Source: Desulfurococcales archaeon ex4484_217_1 (GTDB taxonomy: Archaea > Thermoproteota > Thermoprotei_A > EX4484-217-1). Taken from it: a DNA stretch of 16,125 nt. Where the stretch lies: assembly GCA_002254745.1 (NCBI GenBank), contig NJED01000027.1:1-16125 (forward strand), given 5' to 3'. Every line of letters begins with the position of its first letter. Position 1 is the stretch's first letter. The notes below the pieces were generated by a model that saw only the letters and a list, made by a program, of their open reading frames with translations, ran no database searches and was not told the origin of the DNA. Positions 6,896 through 14,244 of the stretch are shown here, piece after piece. Both the position numbers and the translations under genes were made by a program.

Positions 6896-7033
6896 TTTAT
6901 TAATGTATCCTCCGCGAATAATATGGTAAAGTGCTAGAAGGGTTGGTGTGTCGAAAACTTCTTCTACAACTTCGTAATAGTCTTTATCCTTTCTCCTTTT
7001 TTCCTTCCTCTTAACTATATCTTACCCACCCTA

Positions 7034-7354
7034 TTACTCTTCAACAAGCTCTTCCACTACTATAATACCTTTAGCTGCAAGCTTTCTCACCTCATCTCGC
7101 GAATACCTGTAAATAATGTCTCCTCTCTTCTCAGGTTGGAAATCCCATATAGAAACTAATACGTAATCTCCCTCTTTTATCCAGACCCTTTTCTTCATAC
7201 GCCCAGGTATTCTACATAGCCTTGTTCTACTGTCAAAACACTTAACCCTAGCTTTTTCATGACCTAAGAGTTTCTCAACAACACCTATAGTTTCTCCTTC
7301 CCCAGGCACTGGAGGTTCCTTAGGTTTCTCCTCTCTCAGTTTCTTCTTTGGCAC
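7034..7354 (-). CDS. eif1a: Translation initiation factor aIF1A
   Basis: Binds the A-site region of the small subunit and assists initiator-tRNA recruitment and start selection. The 106 residues show the S1/OB-fold core: ETIGVVEKLLGHEKARVKC, then RIPGRMKKRVWIKEGDYVLV and WDFQPEKRGDIIYRYSRDEV. The basic N-terminal tail (MPKKKLREEK) is also typical, and the length matches the archaeal family. It starts at GTG 7354, with GGTGA about eight bases upstream as a fair Shine-Dalgarno. It lies 29 bp after NMD3 and just before Rio1 in an operon of translation and ribosome-assembly genes. Confidence 0.95.
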   Translation of the reverse strand: MPKKKLREEKPKEPPVPGEGETIGVVEKLLGHEKARVKCFDSRTRLCRIPGRMKKRVWIKEGDYVLVSIWDFQPEKRGDIIYRYSRDEVRKLAAKGIIVVEELVEE

Positions 7355-7383
7355 TAATATGTCACCGCACTATGTCTATTTCT

Positions 7384-8448
7384 TTATCTTTTTCCTAAAA
7401 CATAAGGTTTGCCGTTAATAATTATTGCCTTTAATTCTTCACCTACTTTAATGCCTCTTGGTATTTTAGATAAGGGTATTTCATACATTTCATATTCTTT
7501 GTCCACTCTTACCGCATAGGCAACAGTATCGCTTACACCTACAACCAATAGTTTAGCTATAGGATGTTCACTTGTTATTTTCTCTATTTTCCCCTTCCAG
7601 AGAGCTTCCACAGGAATATTCTTCCTTACGCCAGTGCTTTCAGAGATTAAGACTATGTTTGTTCCGCTTATTTTAGATACTTTATAAAGTTCGTTTTCGA
7701 AGAACACAAGATCGTCTTCTAGGATTTCAGGCAGTCTTACAGTTATTATGAGTTTAGATGTTCTTCTTCCTTCTCGCGTTCTTTTTACAGCTTCATGTGT
7801 TTCATGAATCTGTGCACCGGTTCTATACTTTATCTTCAATGCTAACCTTCTTGCTGTTGATAAATCCGCTGTTTTGATGTTAATTCCTTCTTTTAATTCC
7901 TCTATTTCCACGATATTTCTTTCACCGATTTCTCCTAAGACTTTCTCTATGAGCGCTTTTTCCCTACGCGACAGAGATGTTTTCACAGACCTTATTTGCA
8001 CTATTGCCTTATATGATTTCGAAGCTTTCATAAAGCACGTAGGACATAGTTCGCGAACAATATTTACCTTCACGTTTTGTTTCTGAGAAAATCTATGAGC
8101 ACCTACAGTTACTGTGGCTTCAAGTACTACTGTGAACTTGCTGCCTATTCTCCTAGGTAACTTTATTTCTGTGCGAATGTTTAGTCCTCCAATTAGAGGT
8201 TTTATTTTTGCTTCTAACTCCTCTCTTAACGCACTATAGACAGCGTCTTCTATACTATAGGTTCTCTCCGCTACTACCCATTTACCCTTCACTTTATAGG
8301 ATAAGCATCTAGGGCAAATATGTAAAGTTATCTCCCTTGGTGCAGTTAATATTCCGTATTCTTCAAAATAGCATTTAGCACATAAATTGTTTATGAAAAG
8401 TAAAGTCCCATCGTATAATCTACCGCATTTCGCGCAAAATCTTGGCAT
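7384..8448 (-). CDS. nmd3: Archaeal NMD3 homologue (large-subunit maturation adaptor)
   Basis: Homologue of the eukaryotic 60S export adaptor. In archaea, which have no nucleus, it presumably acts in late 50S assembly or as an anti-association factor; that role is inferred from the family. The N-terminus carries paired CxxC zinc sites at C5/C8, C23/C26 and C45/C48 (FCAKCGR, LCAKCYFEEYG, ICPRCLS), and C135/C138 (LCPTCF) follows. These are the hallmark of NMD3. The middle and C-terminal parts form mixed alpha/beta and OB-like domains (IIVRL-type strands, then EHPIAKLLVVG). The archaeal protein lacks the nuclear transport tail. ATG 8448 has GGAG about eight bases upstream, and a TATA-like element precedes it, so transcription may restart here within the larger cluster. 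Confidence 0.9.
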   Translation of the reverse strand: MPRFCAKCGRLYDGTLLFINNLCAKCYFEEYGILTAPREITLHICPRCLSYKVKGKWVVAERTYSIEDAVYSALREELEAKIKPLIGGLNIRTEIKLPRRIGSKFTVVLEATVTVGAHRFSQKQNVKVNIVRELCPTCFMKASKSYKAIVQIRSVKTSLSRREKALIEKVLGEIGERNIVEIEELKEGINIKTADLSTARRLALKIKYRTGAQIHETHEAVKRTREGRRTSKLIITVRLPEILEDDLVFFENELYKVSKISGTNIVLISESTGVRKNIPVEALWKGKIEKITSEHPIAKLLVVGVSDTVAYAVRVDKEYEMYEIPLSKIPRGIKVGEELKAIIINGKPYVLGKR

Positions 8449-8490
8449 GATTTTTCTCCTTCAATAGCTAATCTGGTTGTAGGAAAACAT

Positions 8491-8503
8491 CTACTTATAA
8501 AAT
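8491..8503 (-). promoter_or_regulatory. Candidate internal TATA box upstream of NMD3
   Basis: On the minus strand AATTTTATAAGTAG (about 8491-8504) lies about 45-55 bp before the NMD3 start, between it and the DUF424 stop. It could give NMD3-aIF1A-Rio1-KH a promoter separate from aIF2-beta-DUF424. Confidence 0.45.
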
Positions 8504-8505
8504 TT

Positions 8506-8817
8506 CTATATCATTTTAACTATTTGTGCATGAGGGACTTCATTAACATATATTACTGCATCTGGATGTACGAGACCTTCCTCTATTGCTTTAGAAACTA
8601 TGTTTTTACCTACGAGATTAGCTATGGTTGCTTCCCTTATTCTATCTAATGCCTCAGTTAAGGTAACTAATTCTCCCTTATAGAACTCCTCGCTAACGTA
8701 AAGCACTGTATTGCCTTCTCTGAAAACTTTCCCCAGTACTTCTCTGTCACATGCGGCAACGAGTATCTCGTAGTTTACGGTAAATATTTTAACGTATACT
8801 AGTTTTTCAACAGACAT
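8506..8817 (-). CDS. DUF424 family protein, conserved archaeal, function unknown
   Basis: A small conserved archaeal protein (103 residues from ATG 8817) without an assigned biochemical role that I can state. The DUF424 pattern is visible: VKIFTVNYEILVAACDREVL, then GKVFREGNTVLYVSEEFYKG, IANLVGKNIVSKAIEEGLV and a terminal VPHAQIV. I chose ATG 8817 over an in-frame start 14 codons upstream, because it falls one base after the aIF2-beta stop and begins where the family's conserved region begins. Its tight coupling to aIF2-beta and its place before NMD3 and aIF1A suggest a role in translation or RNA handling. That is an inference from context. Confidence 0.85.
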   Translation of the reverse strand: MSVEKLVYVKIFTVNYEILVAACDREVLGKVFREGNTVLYVSEEFYKGELVTLTEALDRIREATIANLVGKNIVSKAIEEGLVHPDAVIYVNEVPHAQIVKMI

Positions 8818-8818
8818 T

Positions 8819-9238
8819 TTAGACAGGCTCAACAGAGGTTTCTGCACCGCAAGCTTCACATCTTAAAATCCACACTCTTCCCTTCCTCTCTAAAACAGTG
8901 TCCCATGAACCACATGTAGGGCAAACAACATATTTCTTAACATATATTTCTAAAAGCCTATTTAGGGTTGGAGCTGAAACCTTACCATGGAGAGTGAGCG
9001 TTCCTGAAGACTCATCAATGGAACCTGCAACGCCTATTTTCCTAAGTAGGAACCTCGATAAATGCTTAGGGCTTCTGCGAAGAGTATCGTATATGTCTTT
9101 AAAATTCCTTATAGTAGTATATGACCCTATGATAACGGCATTTACTTTTGGAAGAACGAACCTCTGTGCTCTACTAGTTTTCCTAGGCAGCATAGCAAAT
9201 GCTCTGTTGAGAAGGTAATTGTAGTCTAAAGTTTCCAT
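8819..9238 (-). CDS. eif2b: Translation initiation factor aIF2 subunit beta
   Basis: Beta subunit of the aIF2 heterotrimer that brings methionyl initiator tRNA to the small subunit. It begins with the short helix that contacts the gamma subunit (TLDYNYLLNRAF). The central alpha/beta domain follows (FVLPKVNAVIIGSYTTIRNF, KHLSRFLLRKIG). A zinc ribbon (VCPTCGSWDTVLERKGR, then LRCEACGAETSV) with four cysteines closes the protein. I prefer ATG 9238, which has GGTG six bases upstream; GTG 9247 is in frame three codons earlier. It is the first gene of the translation cluster and divergent from the methylthiotransferase gene. The length of about 139 residues is normal for the archaeal family. Confidence 0.95.
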   Translation of the reverse strand: METLDYNYLLNRAFAMLPRKTSRAQRFVLPKVNAVIIGSYTTIRNFKDIYDTLRRSPKHLSRFLLRKIGVAGSIDESSGTLTLHGKVSAPTLNRLLEIYVKKYVVCPTCGSWDTVLERKGRVWILRCEACGAETSVEPV

Positions 9239-9246
9239 TACTGACA

Positions 9247-9258
9247 CCTTTATATACT
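9247..9258 (+). promoter_or_regulatory. Candidate TATA box for the methylthiotransferase gene
   Basis: CCTTTATATACTT (about 9246-9258) has the archaeal TATA pattern and lies about 38 bp before the GTG at 9292. Initiation would fall near 9278-9282, leaving a very short leader. It sits in the narrow space between divergent genes and overlaps the aIF2-beta leader. Confidence 0.5.
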
Positions 9259-9291
9259 TCCTCTACTTTAACCTCAACTTTAAGGGGGTAA

Positions 9292-10596
9292 GTGTATCTA
9301 AAAAACTTTCGGGATAGGGGAATGAAAGTATACTTAGAGAACTATGGATGCCCACTAAACAAAGCAGACGGCCATTACATGCTCAACGCACTGTTAAGTA
9401 GAGGGTATATTCTAGCAAAAAACCCTAGGGAAGCTGATGTTATAATAATTAACACGTGTACCGTGAGGAAGGAAACAGAAAATAAAATGGTAAAGAGAAT
9501 ATTAGAGCTGAGAAAAATAGCGTTGATGAATAGTGCAAAACTTATTGTAGCAGGATGCATGCCTAAAGCGCAACCTTACCTAGTAATGCACTATGCCCCT
9601 GAAGCCAGTCTTGTTTCACCACAAAACTATGACAAAATACTGCATGTTGTTGAAAAGCAAGGCAGAGTTATTCTCTTAAAGGGTGAAAGGAGAACAGACA
9701 TAGTACCTATGTTTCTTGAAAACGTAGTAGCTGCAATACCTATAGCCGAAGGATGCGTAGGTAACTGCAGTTACTGCATAGTTAAACTCGCTAGAGGTAG
9801 GCTTAGAAGCTATCCTCCAAGATTAATTGTGGAGAAGGTTAAGGAAGCTGTGAAAAAAGGAGTCGTAGAGATAGATTTAACAGCTCAAGACACCGCTGCT
9901 TACGGTCTAGACTTAGGGATAAGACTACCTGATTTGCTTAGAAAAGTAGTTGAAGTAAACGGTAATTTTATGGTACGAGTAGGGATGATGAACCCAAACT
10001 TGGTTCTCGAAATACTTGACGACCTCATAGACGTATACGAGCATCCGAAGATATTTAAATTTCTCCACATACCATTGCAAAGTGGCGATAATAGAGTTCT
10101 CAGAATAATGAGCAGGAAATACACTATTGAAGAATTTAAGGAAATAGTTTACGAGTTTAGAAGAAGAATCCCGGAAATAAACGTTACAACAGACATCATA
10201 GTAGGACATCCAGGAGAAGATGAGAAAGCCTTCCAAAACACGTTAAACATAATCAGGGAGTTAGGATTTGACAGAATACACATAGCAGCCTATAGCTTAA
10301 GACCTCATACGGCATCAGCATCTATGAAGCAAATACCAAGCTATATAGTTAAAGAAAGGCTTAAGAAAATAGTTAAGTTAATGGAGGAAATAGCGTTTAA
10401 AAAGCTTAAAACATATGTAGGGAAAACTCTTAACGTTCTTGTCACAGAGAAAGGGAAAAAAGAAACAGTTGTTGCTAGGACTATAAACTACCACCCGGTT
10501 GTAATATTTGAACCCAATGTAGAATTAGGTTCATTAGTCAAAGTTAGAATAGTAGATAATACATTCTACGACTTAAGAGGGAGAATAGTGCATTAA
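9292..10596 (+). CDS. Radical SAM tRNA methylthiotransferase (MiaB/CDKAL1 type, likely acting on t6A37)
   Basis: Adds a methylthio group to the base at position 37 of tRNA, most likely converting t6A to ms2t6A as archaeal/eukaryotic CDKAL1-type enzymes do. The N-terminal domain has three cluster cysteines, C20 (ENYGCPLNKADG), C56 (INTCTVRKETENK) and C89 (VAGCMPKA). The radical SAM motif is C155-x3-C159-x2-C162 (EGCVGNCSYC). A C-terminal TRAM domain (about 372-434) should bind tRNA. The 434 residues fit the family. GTG 9292 is a possible start, but ATG 9322 begins the conserved MKVYLENYGC and could be the real one. Two [4Fe-4S] clusters are expected. It is divergent from aIF2-beta, consistent with a role in decoding. 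Confidence 0.93.
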   Translation: MYLKNFRDRGMKVYLENYGCPLNKADGHYMLNALLSRGYILAKNPREADVIIINTCTVRKETENKMVKRILELRKIALMNSAKLIVAGCMPKAQPYLVMHYAPEASLVSPQNYDKILHVVEKQGRVILLKGERRTDIVPMFLENVVAAIPIAEGCVGNCSYCIVKLARGRLRSYPPRLIVEKVKEAVKKGVVEIDLTAQDTAAYGLDLGIRLPDLLRKVVEVNGNFMVRVGMMNPNLVLEILDDLIDVYEHPKIFKFLHIPLQSGDNRVLRIMSRKYTIEEFKEIVYEFRRRIPEINVTTDIIVGHPGEDEKAFQNTLNIIRELGFDRIHIAAYSLRPHTASASMKQIPSYIVKERLKKIVKLMEEIAFKKLKTYVGKTLNVLVTEKGKKETVVARTINYHPVVIFEPNVELGSLVKVRIVDNTFYDLRGRIVH

Positions 10597-10616
10597 ACTG
10601 AACGCTTCGACACCAT

Positions 10617-10630
10617 ATTTACTTATAAAC
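10617..10630 (+). promoter_or_regulatory. Candidate TATA box giving a leaderless transcript
   Basis: TTTACTTATAAACC lies so that initiation about 26 bp downstream would coincide with the GTG at 10655. This supports that start and suggests a leaderless mRNA. Confidence 0.5.
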
Positions 10631-10654
10631 CCAAACTTACACTTCACTAATTAG

Positions 10655-11059
10655 GTGTTAGCGTTTTTGATAAATAAGGTTAGAGAAATATTTGCTAAAG
10701 AACAGTCCTCTAAAAAACATAAAATCATGGCCGACATACTCAGGGTTTTATGTTTAACATATGGTAGGCTTTGGCTTTCAGAAATAGTTGGGGAAGTAAA
10801 TGCTTTCAGAAGGACATTAGGTGAGAGAGGAGAACTACGTTTCGATGAAGCATTAAGATCAGTAGAAGAATTAGAAAGAATGGGTATAGTGTCTTCAGAG
10901 AAGAGAGTTAGAAGCAGTTTCGTATTAGAATCAGGCGTTCCAGACATACTTGTCAACCTAAATAATAGAGGACTAGTACTTACCGTCGTTTTCTTGGATG
11001 AGAAATATATTAGATATATTAAGTTAAGAGAAGAAGCGTTTAAAGAACTTAGAGAGTAA
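10655..11059 (+). CDS. Hypothetical archaeal protein, probable winged-helix fold
   Basis: 134 residues, not assigned to a family I can name. The N-terminal part is helical (KKHKIMADILRVLCLTYGR), followed by helix-turn-helix-like stretches (LWLSEIVGEVNAFRRTLG, RFDEALRSVEELERMGIV). Hydrophobic strands follow that could form the wing (VRSSFVLESGVPDILVNL, RGLVLTVVFL). This order is typical of small archaeal winged-helix DNA-binding or RNA-polymerase-associated proteins, but the assignment rests on pattern only. GTG 10655 is favoured because the TATA element is placed for leaderless initiation there. It lies between the methylthiotransferase and the phosphoesterase on the same strand and may share its transcript with the latter, 32 bp downstream. 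Confidence 0.7.
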   Translation: MLAFLINKVREIFAKEQSSKKHKIMADILRVLCLTYGRLWLSEIVGEVNAFRRTLGERGELRFDEALRSVEELERMGIVSSEKRVRSSFVLESGVPDILVNLNNRGLVLTVVFLDEKYIRYIKLREEAFKELRE

Positions 11060-11091
11060 ACCCATATGCTGTTTCGGGGATATTATCTGCT

Positions 11092-11757
11092 ATGAACATT
11101 TTAGCTGTAACGGACATCCACAGTAGAATAGGTTATGCAAGAAAACTTGCAAGAAAAATAAAAAACATTGATGTAGCTGTTATCGCAGGGGATATTACGG
11201 ACTTTGGAGACATAAACCTTGCCCTATACATAATTTCGTTGTTTCAAAAAGCATGTAGAAACGTAGTATTTGTTCCAGGTAATTGCGACGATTCCAAGCT
11301 AATTAAAGTGAAAGATGTGAGGAACGCCATTAACCTTCATGGAAACTACTTCATCACTGGTGATGTCGCTTTCCTAGGTGTAGGTGGTTCCAATATTACA
11401 CCATTTCATACACCAATAGAGTATACTGAAAACGAACTATGGGATATACTTTTAAAACTATTTAACATGCTAAAGAGTGAAAGAGAATACCTGAAAATAC
11501 TTGTAAGCCATACGCCTCCCTATAATACTAAAGTAGATGTAACATTTTTCGGAGTTCATGCAGGTAGCGTTAGTGTAAGAAAAGCAATAGAGACTTTTAA
11601 ACCTAAACTATGTATATGCGGCCATATTCATGAAGCTAGAGGAGTAGATAGAATAGGTGAAACATTAATTGTTAATCCTGGGCCACTCATGAGAAAACAC
11701 TATACCCTAATAAATATAAATGAAAATAGTGTTGAGGTAGTGTTTAAAACCGTGTGA
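11092..11757 (+). CDS. Calcineurin-type metallophosphoesterase
   Basis: A binuclear-metal phosphoesterase of 221 residues. Its motifs are in the standard order: DxH (VTDIHS, D8/H10), GD (IAGDITD, D34), GNxD as PGNCDD (N64), then LVSHTPP (H140) and CGHIHEARG (H178/H180). The usual GNHD or GNHE histidine is a cysteine (C65), a variant found in some small archaeal and YfcE-like members. The substrate cannot be inferred; relatives hydrolyse phosphodiesters, nucleotides or phosphoproteins. The ATG at 11092 follows a GGGGAT stretch. Its stop lies 2 bp from the end of a convergent tRNA-Val, so transcripts from the two must meet here. Confidence 0.88.
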   Translation: MNILAVTDIHSRIGYARKLARKIKNIDVAVIAGDITDFGDINLALYIISLFQKACRNVVFVPGNCDDSKLIKVKDVRNAINLHGNYFITGDVAFLGVGGSNITPFHTPIEYTENELWDILLKLFNMLKSEREYLKILVSHTPPYNTKVDVTFFGVHAGSVSVRKAIETFKPKLCICGHIHEARGVDRIGETLIVNPGPLMRKHYTLININENSVEVVFKTV

Positions 11758-11759
11758 AA

Positions 11760-11837
11760 TGGTGGGCCCGCGGGGATTTGAACCCCGGACCACCGCCTCG
11801 TCAGGGCGGCATCCTAACCGGGCTAGACGACGGGCCC
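11760..11837 (-). tRNA. tRNA-Val (GAC anticodon)
   Basis: On the minus strand a full cloverleaf is visible. The acceptor is GGGCCCG/CGGGCCC, the anticodon stem CCGCC/GGCGG encloses CTGACGA (anticodon GAC), and the T-arm is CGGGG-TTCAAAT-CCCCG. A73 and CCA are encoded. There is no intron. The gene ends 2 bp from the convergent phosphoesterase gene. Confidence 0.93.
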
Positions 11838-11885
11838 CTAACTCTCAGTTTTTAGGTTAGAAGAAGAATAGCTAATAATTTTAAC

Positions 11886-12779
11886 TTATTTATCTTCTCT
11901 TGCAAGTTTCTCTATGGTTTCCTTAGGACTTAAACCGTGCTTCTCAAGAAAACCGTACGCGTAATCTAATCTCATTGGGTGAACAAATGTTATTGCTAGT
12001 ATGCTTTCAATAGGATCTCTTATAGTTTTAAAGTCAGGTCCCTCATAACCTATCAGCAATTCTACCCTATCTTCTCCTAAATACTTGCCAAACACTGTGT
12101 ATGCTTTTAGTATAGTTCTCTCTTCTGCAGGATGAACCCATTTCTCAGCAGGAGGTCTTGTAGGTATAGCTATGTATGCTCTATATGGATTTATGCTTTT
12201 TATGAACAAGGCTATTCTCTCTATTTCCTCTAGCTTATCATTTACGTTCTCTATAAGCATTGTTTCAGTAATGATTTTACCCTTATACTCTCTTGAAAAA
12301 TCCCTTATACCCTCTAATATTGTATTAAGTGTAAGGCTACGATGCGGTCTATTTATTTTCCTAAATGTTTGCTCCTCTACTGCATCTACTTTCACAGAGA
12401 CCAAGTCTGCTTTTTGCAGATCATCTTTAACATCCTGTTTTGAAAGCAGGGAGCCGTTAGTTAGAACAGCTAATGGTATATTCACGCTTTTCCTTATTTC
12501 CTTAAGCTCTACACCTAAGTTAATGTCTAATGTCGGTTCACCATCGGGTACAAAGGTTATATAGTCTATATTTTCCTCACCTATGTTTTTTACAGCGCTT
12601 ACAACCTCCTTGACTATATCACGCCATGGGTAGAACACCCTTCTATGAACAATTAGGTTAGGTGTTCTACCTAGCTGACAATATATACAGGAATAGGAGC
12701 AATGCTTAGGCGGTATATTATTTACCCCTAAGGAACGACCAAGCCTACGAGAAGGTACGGGGCCAAAAACATACTTCAA
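11886..12779 (-). CDS. Radical SAM protein related to COG0731 (wyosine-biosynthesis-type superfamily)
   Basis: A 297-residue radical SAM enzyme. The conserved opening is FGPVPSRRLGRSLGVN. The cluster motif follows at C27-x3-C31-x2-C34 (HCSYSCIYCQLGRTP), then the GGEP-like element DGEPTLD and segments VLTNGSLL and VKVDA that line the SAM barrel. Homologues are often filed with the wyosine-type COG0731. This one lacks the flavodoxin domain, and its substrate is not known to me. The start is TTG 12779, directly before the conserved KYVFGPVPSRR; no better in-frame start exists nearby, although a CTG and some open frame lie upstream. It stands alone on the minus strand between two tRNA genes. Confidence 0.85.
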   Translation of the reverse strand: MKYVFGPVPSRRLGRSLGVNNIPPKHCSYSCIYCQLGRTPNLIVHRRVFYPWRDIVKEVVSAVKNIGEENIDYITFVPDGEPTLDINLGVELKEIRKSVNIPLAVLTNGSLLSKQDVKDDLQKADLVSVKVDAVEEQTFRKINRPHRSLTLNTILEGIRDFSREYKGKIITETMLIENVNDKLEEIERIALFIKSINPYRAYIAIPTRPPAEKWVHPAEERTILKAYTVFGKYLGEDRVELLIGYEGPDFKTIRDPIESILAITFVHPMRLDYAYGFLEKHGLSPKETIEKLAREDK

Positions 12780-12792
12780 ATTGGTCAGCCAT

Positions 12793-12805
12793 GTTCTAAG
12801 AGAAC
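12793..12805. other. Small inverted repeat upstream of the radical SAM gene
   Basis: GTTCT-AAG-AGAAC forms a 5-bp stem with a 3-base loop, 14-26 bp before the TTG start of the radical SAM gene. It could be a protein-binding site or an RNA hairpin, or chance; nothing else supports it. Confidence 0.25.
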
Positions 12806-12854
12806 TTAGGTGATAATTAAGGTTTAGCTATGATCGGTTTCTAAGAAAACTACA

Positions 12855-12931
12855 TGGTGGGCCCGGGGGGATTTGAACCCCCGACCACCCGGTTATGAGC
12901 CGGGCGCTCTACCGGGCTGAGCTACGGGCCC
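12855..12931 (-). tRNA. CAT-anticodon tRNA (Ile2 with modified C34, or elongator Met)
   Basis: The cloverleaf has acceptor GGGCCCG/CGGGCCC, D-arm GCTC...GAGC, anticodon stem CCCGG/CCGGG with loop CTCATAA, and T-arm GGGGG-TTCAAAT-CCCCC. A73 and CCA are encoded, with no intron. It is not the initiator: the 1-72 pair is G-C and the D-arm is ordinary. The GGGCCCG acceptor resembles archaeal isoleucine tRNAs, so tRNA-Ile2, read after agmatidine modification of C34, is favoured over elongator Met. The choice is not certain. Confidence 0.88.
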
Positions 12932-12945
12932 TCTAGTGTCAATAT

Positions 12946-14166
12946 TTAAATTTTGTTGTCTATTTCTATGTTCATTGCCTTTAGTTTTAACTCGGCAACC
13001 TTCATGTCTATTTCTTCTGGAACATTATACACTCTAGCCTTTAACTTACCCTTATGTTCAATAATGTATTTAACTGATAATGCTTGGTTAGCAAAGCTCA
13101 TATCCATAACTTCGCTCGGATGTCCTTCAGCAGCTACTAAGTTTACAAGTCTTCCTTCCGCTAACAAGTATAGTTTCTTACCGTTTTTCAGCATGTACTC
13201 TTCTACGTTGGGTCTTACTTTCCTCTTGGAAATACTTAGTTCTTCAAGAGCCTTCAAATTTATTTCGACATTGAAGTGTCCTGCATTTGCAAGTATCGCA
13301 CCATCTTTCATTAGTTGTAAATGTTCTTTATCTATTACGTTAATGTTTCCTGTTGCTGTTACGAAAATGTCTCCTACTTTAGCGGCTTCCCTCATAGGCA
13401 TAACTTTGAAACCATCCATAACTGCTTCTAACGCTCTTGTAGGGTTGACTTCAGTTACTATTACATTAGCTCCCATACCCTTTGCTCTTAGGGCTATTCC
13501 TCTACCAACCCAGCCATATCCTGCTACTACAAATGTCTTACCAGCTATTAAGATGTTGGTTGCTCTTAAAATACCATCTATCGTGCTTTGTCCTGTACCG
13601 TATCTATTGTCAAACAGGTATTTCGTATACGCATTATTTACGGCTATTACTGGGTATCTCAGAACACCTTGCCTTTCCATGGCTTTTAGTCTAATAACCC
13701 CTGTTGTTGTTTCCTCGGTTCCACCAATAATATTCCTAGAAATATCGGGATATTCTTCATGTATAAGTGTATGTAAGTCCCCACCGTCATCTAAAACTAT
13801 GTCTGGAGAATGTTCAGCCGCTATTCTTAAATTTTCTTTATACTCTTCCCCCGTCTCTCCTCTCCATGCATAAACACTTATGCTCTTCTTAGCTAGAGCA
13901 GCAGCAACGTCATCCTGTGTAGATAGTGGATTACTTGCTACAAGCATTACATCAGCACCACCAGCCTTTAACACTTCAGCTAAAACAGCTGTTTCCTTAG
14001 TTACGTGAAGACATGCGCTAATCTTTAATCCTTTCAAAGGCTCTTCTCTTCTAAAGATTTCCTCAATAATGTTTAAAACGGGCATATGCTTCTTAGCCCA
14101 CTCTATCTGCAAATTCCCTTTATCAGCTAAATTCAAATCCTTAACCTTAAACCCCAAATTAAACAC
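12946..14166 (-). CDS. ahcY: S-adenosylhomocysteine hydrolase (adenosylhomocysteinase)
   Basis: Cytosolic NAD-dependent enzyme that splits S-adenosylhomocysteine into adenosine and homocysteine, relieving product inhibition of methyltransferases and recycling the SAM cycle. The 406 residues match the shorter archaeal form. Visible family segments are KISACLHVTKETAVLAEVL, the substrate region GGTEETTTGVIRLKAM, the nucleotide motif VVAGYGWVGRGIALRAKGMG and the NAD-domain stretch ILANAGHFNVEI. GTG 14166 is taken as the start because the conserved WAKKHMPVL region follows at the expected distance. The C-terminus lacks the extended KxxxYRY tail of eukaryotic enzymes, as usual in archaea. The window also holds two SAM-using radical enzymes, but not in the same transcription unit. 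Confidence 0.95.
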   Translation of the reverse strand: MFNLGFKVKDLNLADKGNLQIEWAKKHMPVLNIIEEIFRREEPLKGLKISACLHVTKETAVLAEVLKAGGADVMLVASNPLSTQDDVAAALAKKSISVYAWRGETGEEYKENLRIAAEHSPDIVLDDGGDLHTLIHEEYPDISRNIIGGTEETTTGVIRLKAMERQGVLRYPVIAVNNAYTKYLFDNRYGTGQSTIDGILRATNILIAGKTFVVAGYGWVGRGIALRAKGMGANVIVTEVNPTRALEAVMDGFKVMPMREAAKVGDIFVTATGNINVIDKEHLQLMKDGAILANAGHFNVEINLKALEELSISKRKVRPNVEEYMLKNGKKLYLLAEGRLVNLVAAEGHPSEVMDMSFANQALSVKYIIEHKGKLKARVYNVPEEIDMKVAELKLKAMNIEIDNKI

Positions 14167-14203
14167 CCTTACCCAAGATGCTTAATAGAGAATAGGAGAT
14201 AAT

Positions 14204-14217
14204 AAATTTAAAACCCT
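14204..14217. promoter_or_regulatory. AT-rich element that may be a shared TATA box for ahcY and tRNA-Phe
   Basis: AAATTTAAAACCC reads as a TATA-like element on the plus strand about 30-40 bp before tRNA-Phe. On the minus strand GGGTTTTAAATTT lies about 40 bp before the ahcY start. These are the only strong candidates in the 78-bp divergent gap besides TTTATAATTATAG at 14228-14240. Confidence 0.4.
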
Positions 14218-14244
14218 AAAGCACACTTTATAATTATAGAATAC

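Noticed and set aside
12953..13873. Long plus-strand open frame of about 306 codons
   Set aside because: It lies entirely opposite ahcY, which is unmistakable; the composition is that of a complementary-strand shadow.
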